This document shows, in pieces, positions 59,630 to 64,000 of a stretch of DNA of 64,000 nt (positions within the stretch are counted from its first letter, which is position 1; every line of letters begins with the position of its first letter). The notes beneath the pieces are model-generated. The model was not told the DNA's origin. It worked only from the letters and a program-made list of their open reading frames with translations, and ran no database searches. This DNA is from CAYTEO01 sp964436825 (lineage in GTDB: Bacteria; Krumholzibacteriota; Krumholzibacteriia; LZORAL124-64-63), in the NCBI GenBank assembly GCA_964436825.1, contig CAYTEO010000003.1, forward strand, positions 62,001-126,000. Direction: 5' to 3'. Position numbers and translations under genes: made by a program.

Positions 59630-61336
59630 TCACCGGTCCAGTTCCCCGGCGATGATGTTGATACTGCCCAGGATGGCGATCGCGTCGGGCACCATCAGCC
59701 CCTTGATCAGGTCCGTGTACGCCGAGAAGATGGGGAAGCAGGGCGGGCGTACCTTGAGCCGGTAGGGCCGGCCGCTCCCGTCGGAGACGCAGAAGAAGCC
59801 CAGCTCTCCGTTGGCTCCCTCGCCGAAGCCGTAGCCCTCCCCGGCGGGGACGCGGATCCCCTCCATGATCAGCTTGAACTGGTTCATGACCCCCTCGATG
59901 CTGCCGTAGACCTTCTCCTTGGGCGGCAGCGCCACGCGGGGGTCGTCGACGAGGATCGGCCCGTCGGGCAGGCCGCGCGAGAGGGCCTGGCGGATGATCC
60001 GGGCGCTCTGGCGCATCTCCTCGATCCGGACCATGATCCGGTCGCGGGTGTCACCGTTCTCCCCCACCGGCACGTCGAAATCGTAGTCCTGGTAGCCGAG
60101 GTACGGGGCGGCCTTGCGCAGGTCGAATCCCAGGCCGGTGGCGCGCAGGCAGGGACCGGTGAAGCCGCGGTCGAGGGCCTCCTCGGTGGTCAGCGCCCCG
60201 ATCCCGACCGTGCGGTCCAGGAAGATCCGGTTGCGGGCCACCAGGCCGGTCACCTCGCCGATGGCGACATCGAGCTTCTGCAGGTGCTTCTCGACCGCCT
60301 GCTCGAAACCGTCGAAGACGTCGTGGGCCAGGCCGCCGATGCGGGCGTAGTTCGTCGTCAGGCGCGAGCCGCACAGCGGCTCGATGATGTCGTAGTAGAT
60401 CCCCTCGCGGATGTTGTAGAAGTACCAGTAGTTGGTCAGGGCGCCGATGTCGACGAGGTTCGTGCAGACGCAGACGAGGTGGTCGATGATCCGCGCCAGC
60501 TCGCTGGTGACGACCCGCACGACCCGGGCCCGGGGCGGGATCTCCACCCCCAGCATCTTCTCCACGGCGGCGGCGTAGATGTTGTTGTTGAGCATCGCCG
60601 AGACGTAGTTCAGCCGGTCCGTGTAGGGCATGACCTGCGACCAGGTGTGATCCTCCGCCTCCTTCTCGAAGCAGCGGTGCAGGTAGCCGATCTCGGCCCG
60701 GGCGTCGACGATCGTCTCGCCGTCCAGCAGGCACTCGATGCGCAGGGCGCCGTGGGTGGCGGGGTGGCTCGGCCCCAGGTTGACGACCATCAGGTCGGAC
60801 GGATAGCCCACCCGGTCGGCCTGCTCGGCGCGCCGGGACGCGGCCAGCACCTCCTCGTCGCTGAACAGCTTCTCCGGCGTGGAGAGGAACTGCCCCTGCT
60901 CGATGGGATAGTCCTTGCGCAGGGCGTGCCCCTCGAACTCGTGGTGGGTTAGGATCCGCCGCAGGTCGGGATGGCCGGCGAAGCGGACCCCGAACAGGTC
61001 GAAGACCTCGCGCTCGTGCCAGTCGGCGCTGCGGTAGAGGTGGGTCACCGTGGGGACCGGCTCGCCCTCGGCCACGTCGGTCTTGACGATCAACCGCTGG
61101 TTCCGCGAGACCGAGCGCAGCAGGTAGTTGACCTGGAACCGCTTCGCCCGGTCTGGATAGTCGACGCCGACGACGTCGGCCAGCAGCTCGCACCCCTCCC
61201 GCTCCTTGAGGTGCTGCACCACCAACGGTACGTCCGCCGGTGCCACGGTGACCGACTCGTCCCCGTGCTGGCTGCCGGCGGCGAGGATCCTCTCCCCGAA
61301 CTCGGCTCGCAGGCTCTCGATGAGTTTCTGGCTCAT
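59630..61336 (-). CDS. nuoCD: NADH-quinone oxidoreductase fused subunit CD
   Basis: A 568-residue chain in which the 30-kDa NuoC domain (residues 1 to about 175; signature W-H-E-R-E-V-F-D-L-F-G-V-R-F and R-K-D-Y-P) is joined to the 49-kDa NuoD domain (about 185-568; L-G-P-S-H-P-A-T-H-G, E-I-G-Y-L-H-R-C-F-E-K, and the C-terminal D-P-x-x-A-x-x-G-S-I-D-like D-A-I-A-I-L-G-S-I-N). The same fusion is known from E. coli and other bacteria. NuoD lines the quinone site. It starts at ATG 61336, 35 bp after nuoB. Confidence 0.97.
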   Translation of the reverse strand: MSQKLIESLRAEFGERILAAGSQHGDESVTVAPADVPLVVQHLKEREGCELLADVVGVDYPDRAKRFQVNYLLRSVSRNQRLIVKTDVAEGEPVPTVTHLYRSADWHEREVFDLFGVRFAGHPDLRRILTHHEFEGHALRKDYPIEQGQFLSTPEKLFSDEEVLAASRRAEQADRVGYPSDLMVVNLGPSHPATHGALRIECLLDGETIVDARAEIGYLHRCFEKEAEDHTWSQVMPYTDRLNYVSAMLNNNIYAAAVEKMLGVEIPPRARVVRVVTSELARIIDHLVCVCTNLVDIGALTNYWYFYNIREGIYYDIIEPLCGSRLTTNYARIGGLAHDVFDGFEQAVEKHLQKLDVAIGEVTGLVARNRIFLDRTVGIGALTTEEALDRGFTGPCLRATGLGFDLRKAAPYLGYQDYDFDVPVGENGDTRDRIMVRIEEMRQSARIIRQALSRGLPDGPILVDDPRVALPPKEKVYGSIEGVMNQFKLIMEGIRVPAGEGYGFGEGANGELGFFCVSDGSGRPYRLKVRPPCFPIFSAYTDLIKGLMVPDAIAILGSINIIAGELDR

Positions 61337-61371
61337 GCTCTCCGTCCCGGACTACCGGTGATGGGCGCGGC

Positions 61372-61878
61372 CTAGGCCTCGGCGCTGTTGCGGTGACGCG
61401 CGGCGGCGGGGACCAGGCCCTCCTGCTGGACCCGCTCCTGCAGGGTCACCAGGGCGTGCATCAGGTTCTCCGGCGTCGGCGGGCAGCCGGCGACGTAGTA
61501 GTCGACCGGGATGATCCGGTCGATCCCCTGCAGGGTCCCGTAGTTGTTGTAGAAGCCGCCGCTGGAGGCGCAGACTCCCATGGCGATGACCCACTTGGGC
61601 TCGCACATCTGGGCGTAGATCGTCTTGAGGATCGGCGCCTGCTTGTAGGAGATCGTGCCGGCGACGATCAGCAGGTCGGACTGGCGGGGCGAGAACCGGA
61701 CGGCCTCGGCCCCGAAACGGCTGATATCGCTGTAGGAGGAGACGACGCTCATGAACTCGATGGCACAGCAGGCCGTCCCGTACGGCAGCGGCCAGAGGGA
61801 GTACTTGCGCCCCCAGTTGACCGCCTGCCGCAGGCGCGTCGTCAGGTAGTTGCTCGGGCTGTCCAGTGCTACTGCCAT
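61372..61878 (-). CDS. nuoB: NADH-quinone oxidoreductase subunit B (N2 cluster)
   Basis: A 168-residue subunit carrying the terminal [4Fe-4S] cluster N2. The tandem Cys is in G-T-A-C-C-A-I-E-F-M, with the other ligands in M-G-V-C-A-S-S-G-G and V-A-G-C-P-P-T-P-E. ATG 61878 lies 10 bp inside nuoA. The C-terminal tail (A-A-R-H-R-N-S-A-E-A) is hydrophilic and not conserved. Confidence 0.97.
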   Translation of the reverse strand: MAVALDSPSNYLTTRLRQAVNWGRKYSLWPLPYGTACCAIEFMSVVSSYSDISRFGAEAVRFSPRQSDLLIVAGTISYKQAPILKTIYAQMCEPKWVIAMGVCASSGGFYNNYGTLQGIDRIIPVDYYVAGCPPTPENLMHALVTLQERVQQEGLVPAAARHRNSAEA

Positions 61879-62243
61879 TCGAGCCCGCCTTTCCGCCAGA
61901 CGTAGATGTAGCCGACGACCAGGATGACCAGGAAGAACCCCATCTCGCCCAGGGCGAACGCTCCCTGCCCCGCCGCCAGCAGGCGGCGATAGAGGACGAC
62001 CCACGGGTAGAGCAGGACCCCTTCCAGGTCGAACAGCAGGAACAGGAGGGCGACCAGGAAGAAGCGGACGAAGAAGCGGACCTGGGGCGAACTGCGCACG
62101 GGGATGCCGCACTCGTAGCCGGTGCGTTTCAGGGCGGTGCTGCGGCGCGGCCCGAGCCAGTAGCTCAGGACCAGGAACAGCAACGACAGCACGAGGGCGA
62201 GCGCCACGACCAGCAGCAGCGGAACGTACTGTTGAGGGGCCAT
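61869..62243 (-). CDS. nuoA: NADH-quinone oxidoreductase subunit A
   Basis: A 124-residue, three-helix membrane subunit. Y-E-C-G-I-P is the conserved loop motif with its functional Cys, and F-L-V-A-L-L-F-L-L-F-D-L-E-G-V-L-L-Y-P-W is the conserved helix 2. I take ATG 62243 because AAGGAG lies seven bases upstream; the frame is open further up but without support. It opens the 13-gene operon below a TTGACA promoter. Confidence 0.96.
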   Translation of the reverse strand: MAPQQYVPLLLVVALALVLSLLFLVLSYWLGPRRSTALKRTGYECGIPVRSSPQVRFFVRFFLVALLFLLFDLEGVLLYPWVVLYRRLLAAGQGAFALGEMGFFLVILVVGYIYVWRKGGLEWQ

Positions 62244-62325
62244 GCCGGGGCTCCTTGCCTTCCGCCGAACCGCCGCCGCGGCGACGGTCCCTGCAATGTT
62301 GAGCTCGTAACAGAAGGTCGGCCCA

Positions 62326-62353
62326 ACGTTAACAGAGATCACGACCCTGTCAA
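62326..62353 (-). promoter_or_regulatory. Candidate promoter of the nuo operon
   Basis: A perfect TTGACA, 16 bp, then TAACGT with an extended TG one base before. The predicted start near 62319 gives a leader of about 75 bases before nuoA. Confidence 0.5.
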
Positions 62354-62360
62354 CTCCGGC

Positions 62361-62389
62361 TTGCCGCCCCCCGCCGCGCCGACTACCGT
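62361..62389 (+). promoter_or_regulatory. Candidate promoter for the class IV aminotransferase
   Basis: TTGCCG, 17 bp, TACCGT, ending 18 bases before the TTG start. The -10 is weak; the site is back-to-back with the nuo promoter. Confidence 0.3.
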
Positions 62390-62407
62390 GGCGATGGAGG
62401 TGTCACC

Positions 62408-63283
62408 TTGATCGTCTACCTGGATGGCGAGTACCTGGCCGCCGACGAGGCGCGGGTCCCCCTGTTCGACGGCGGCTACCTGTACGGGGACGGCCTGTTC
62501 GAGACGCTGCGGATCTACCGGGGACGCCCGTTCGACCTGGACGGGCACCTGGCGCGCCTCTCCCGCCAGTGCCGCGAGCTGTCGCTGTCCCACGCCCCCG
62601 AGGCGTACGACTGGGCCGGTGTCATCGCCCGCCTGCTGGAGCGCAACGGGCTGTCCGGCGCCGACGCCCGCTGCCGGCTGACGGTCAGCCGGCGGCTGCG
62701 GCCCGACGACCCGCTGCCGCTGGCCGCCGTGGACAGGCTCCCGGCCACCGTCTCCGCCTTCGTCACCCCCCTGCCCGCCGAGCTGCCCCGCTGGCAGCGC
62801 GAGGGAATCGCCGTCCACCTGATGCCGGCCGGCAGCGGCCGCGGCGGCCTGGCGGAGCTGAAGACCCTCAACTACCTGCCCACCCTGCTCGCCCTGCGCG
62901 AGGCGCACCGTCGCGGCTGCGTCGAGGCATTGCTGCGTGACGCCGCCGGCCACGTCCTCGAGGGAGCGACCAGCAACCTCTTCCTCGTCGCCGGCGGAAC
63001 GCTGGTGACCCCGCCGACGGCCCAGGGGCTGCTGCCGGGCCGGACCCGCGCGCTGGTCCTGGCGGCGGCCGCCTCGCTGGAGCTGCCGGTCCGGGAGCAA
63101 CCGGTCACGACCGGCGACCTGTGGTCTGCGGACGAGGTCTTCCTGTCGGGATCGGTCAAGGAGGTAGTGCCGGTCGTCCGGATCGACGACCGCGCCGTCG
63201 CCGACGGCCGGGCCGGTACCGTCACGCGGCGACTCCAGACAGCATACCGCCGAGGGGTCGAGGACACCCTCGGCGGCAGCTGA
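62408..63283 (+). CDS. Class IV PLP-dependent aminotransferase
   Basis: A 291-residue fold-type IV enzyme. F-E-T-L-R near residue 32, the PLP lysine Lys152 in A-E-L-K-T-L-N-Y-L, and L-E-G-A-T-S-N-L-F-L-V near residue 185 are the family markers. L-K-T-L-N-Y-L is closer to branched-chain and D-amino-acid aminotransferases than to 4-amino-4-deoxychorismate lyase (PabC), but substrate is open. TTG 62408 is the start, with GGAGGT six bases upstream. It is divergent from nuoA and convergent with the NYN gene. Confidence 0.88.
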   Translation: MIVYLDGEYLAADEARVPLFDGGYLYGDGLFETLRIYRGRPFDLDGHLARLSRQCRELSLSHAPEAYDWAGVIARLLERNGLSGADARCRLTVSRRLRPDDPLPLAAVDRLPATVSAFVTPLPAELPRWQREGIAVHLMPAGSGRGGLAELKTLNYLPTLLALREAHRRGCVEALLRDAAGHVLEGATSNLFLVAGGTLVTPPTAQGLLPGRTRALVLAAAASLELPVREQPVTTGDLWSADEVFLSGSVKEVVPVVRIDDRAVADGRAGTVTRRLQTAYRRGVEDTLGGS

Positions 63284-63301
63284 CGGTCGGCCGCGGTCGG
63301 C

Positions 63302-63919
63302 TCAGTACTCGATGGAATCGTAGTCGATCTTCGGGTCGAGCTCGTTGCGGATGTTGCTCGGAGGCAGGTCGTCGTCCACATCGTAGCGACGCTCCGGCGG
63401 GGGCGCGTCCAGGGCGATGTCGTCCTTGATGGCGCCGAGATCGATGTAGACGTCGGCCGCGGCGATCAGCTCGGTGCTGGTCATCTCCCGCAGCCCGCAG
63501 ACCTCGACGTGCTTGCCGTGCCGGGCGACGCTCTCGATCAGGGGGACGAAGTCGCCGTCGCCGCTGCAGATGATGACCGTGTCCAGGTGCGGCAGCAGCT
63601 CGTAGACGTCGACCGCCAGTTCCAGGTCCAGGTTGCCCCGGAAGAGGCGCTGCTGCGTCTCGGCCTCGGTGAAGGCCCGCAGCTCCTTGGTCACCACGCG
63701 GAACCCGTTCAGTTTCAGGAAGTTGATGAAATCGATCTTCCCTTCTGACTGGTTCGTGATCGCCGTGTAGAAGTGGGAGCGGATCAGGCGCCGCTCGCCG
63801 GCCAGCACCTTGCACATCTTCAGGTAGTCCAGCCGCATGTTGAGGTGCTTGGCGCTGTAGTGGATGTTCTCGCCATCGATGAAGATGGCGACTTTGTCGC
63901 GAGGGTCGGGATGGTACAT
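63302..63919 (-). CDS. NYN-domain (LabA/DUF88-type) protein
   Basis: A 205-residue protein with a PIN-like NYN nuclease fold: A-I-F-I-D-G-E-N-I-H with the first acidic site (Asp15), K-I-D-F-I-N-F-L, D-L-E-L-A-V-D-V-Y in the middle, and I-I-C-S-G-D-G-D-F-V-P-L, the conserved S-G-D-G-D acidic cluster. Bacterial members are thought to act on RNA, though few are characterised. The C-terminal 45 residues are acidic and disordered-looking (D-D-D-L-P-P-S-N). ATG 63919 follows AGGCAGGG. The upstream region runs to the window edge, with no clear promoter. Confidence 0.9.
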   Translation of the reverse strand: MYHPDPRDKVAIFIDGENIHYSAKHLNMRLDYLKMCKVLAGERRLIRSHFYTAITNQSEGKIDFINFLKLNGFRVVTKELRAFTEAETQQRLFRGNLDLELAVDVYELLPHLDTVIICSGDGDFVPLIESVARHGKHVEVCGLREMTSTELIAAADVYIDLGAIKDDIALDAPPPERRYDVDDDLPPSNIRNELDPKIDYDSIEY

Positions 63920-64000
63920 GTCCCTGCCTTTCTGCTGACAGATCCTGGGGGTTGGGCGAGGATAGTCTCTGCCATACGTTCCCGGATCCCCGGGAGACGG

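Noticed and set aside
63284..63301. Terminator between the aminotransferase and NYN genes
   Set aside because: The repeated CGGTCGGC words here are direct rather than inverted, so they do not form a convincing stem.

Overview
This is 64 kb of a very GC-rich, densely packed chromosome from a Gram-negative-type bacterium. Several lines point to an envelope with LPS or core oligosaccharide: ADP-heptose-type glycosyltransferases, a heptose-bisphosphate phosphatase domain, lipoproteins and a WecA/O-antigen-ligase style cluster. The two giant C25 peptidases end in an N-P-F-N-P-x-T / FlgD-Ig-like tail of the kind common in the FCB superphylum, including candidate phyla such as Krumholzibacteriota, Eisenbacteria and Latescibacterota. 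An uncultured FCB-related lineage is my best guess; the phylum is inference. I see no mobile elements, CRISPR arrays, tRNAs or rRNAs.

Layout. (1) 1-7.7 kb, minus strand: hsp20, lon and four GT9 glycosyltransferase genes joined by 4-bp overlaps; one of the four is fused to a GmhB-like phosphatase and the last runs off the left edge. (2) 7.7-9.6 kb: a PfkB-family kinase, a HIT protein and a histone-H1-like/HARE-HTH DNA-binding protein. (3) 9.7-21.4 kb: an orphan family-5 solute-binding lipoprotein and two paralogous ~1,600-residue gingipain-type (C25) secreted proteins. (4) 21.4-27.8 kb: a surface-polysaccharide cluster with a NodB-like deacetylase, a methyltransferase, a WecA/MraY-type transferase, a GT4 glycosyltransferase, an O-antigen ligase-like protein and a small membrane protein. 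(5) 27.9-30.9 kb: glnA, divergent from a PIN-PhoH ATPase. (6) 30.9-35.2 kb, minus strand: inositol-monophosphatase family protein, cutA, an NhaC antiporter, a SAM hydrolase (DUF62) and a lipoprotein, all overlapping. (7) 35.5-43.4 kb, plus strand: an rnf operon in the order C-D-G-E-A, then a NusG-II-like protein, apbE, rnfB and an RseC-like protein, followed by a NifU-domain protein. (8) 43.4-47.1 kb, minus strand: a polytopic membrane protein and a membrane-anchored sulfatase-fold protein. (9) 47.2-48.4 kb: a glutaryl-CoA dehydrogenase-type gene. (10) 48.5-62.2 kb, minus strand: a complete 13-gene nuo operon (A, B, fused CD, E-N). (11) 62.4-64 kb: a class IV aminotransferase and a NYN-domain protein.

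The cell therefore carries two ion-motive NADH systems side by side: Rnf (NADH:ferredoxin) and complex I. The gene sets otherwise describe envelope building, protein quality control and nitrogen assimilation. Intergenic regions are short, the longest being about 300 bp. By eye, several hold recognisable sigma70-like promoters (TTGACa/g or TTGTCC, 16-18 bp spacer, TAgnnT or TAtaAT). One of them places the predicted transcription start on the A of an ATG, suggesting a leaderless gene. Start codons are often GTG or TTG supported by good Shine-Dalgarno sequences. All promoter and hairpin calls are visual and untested.
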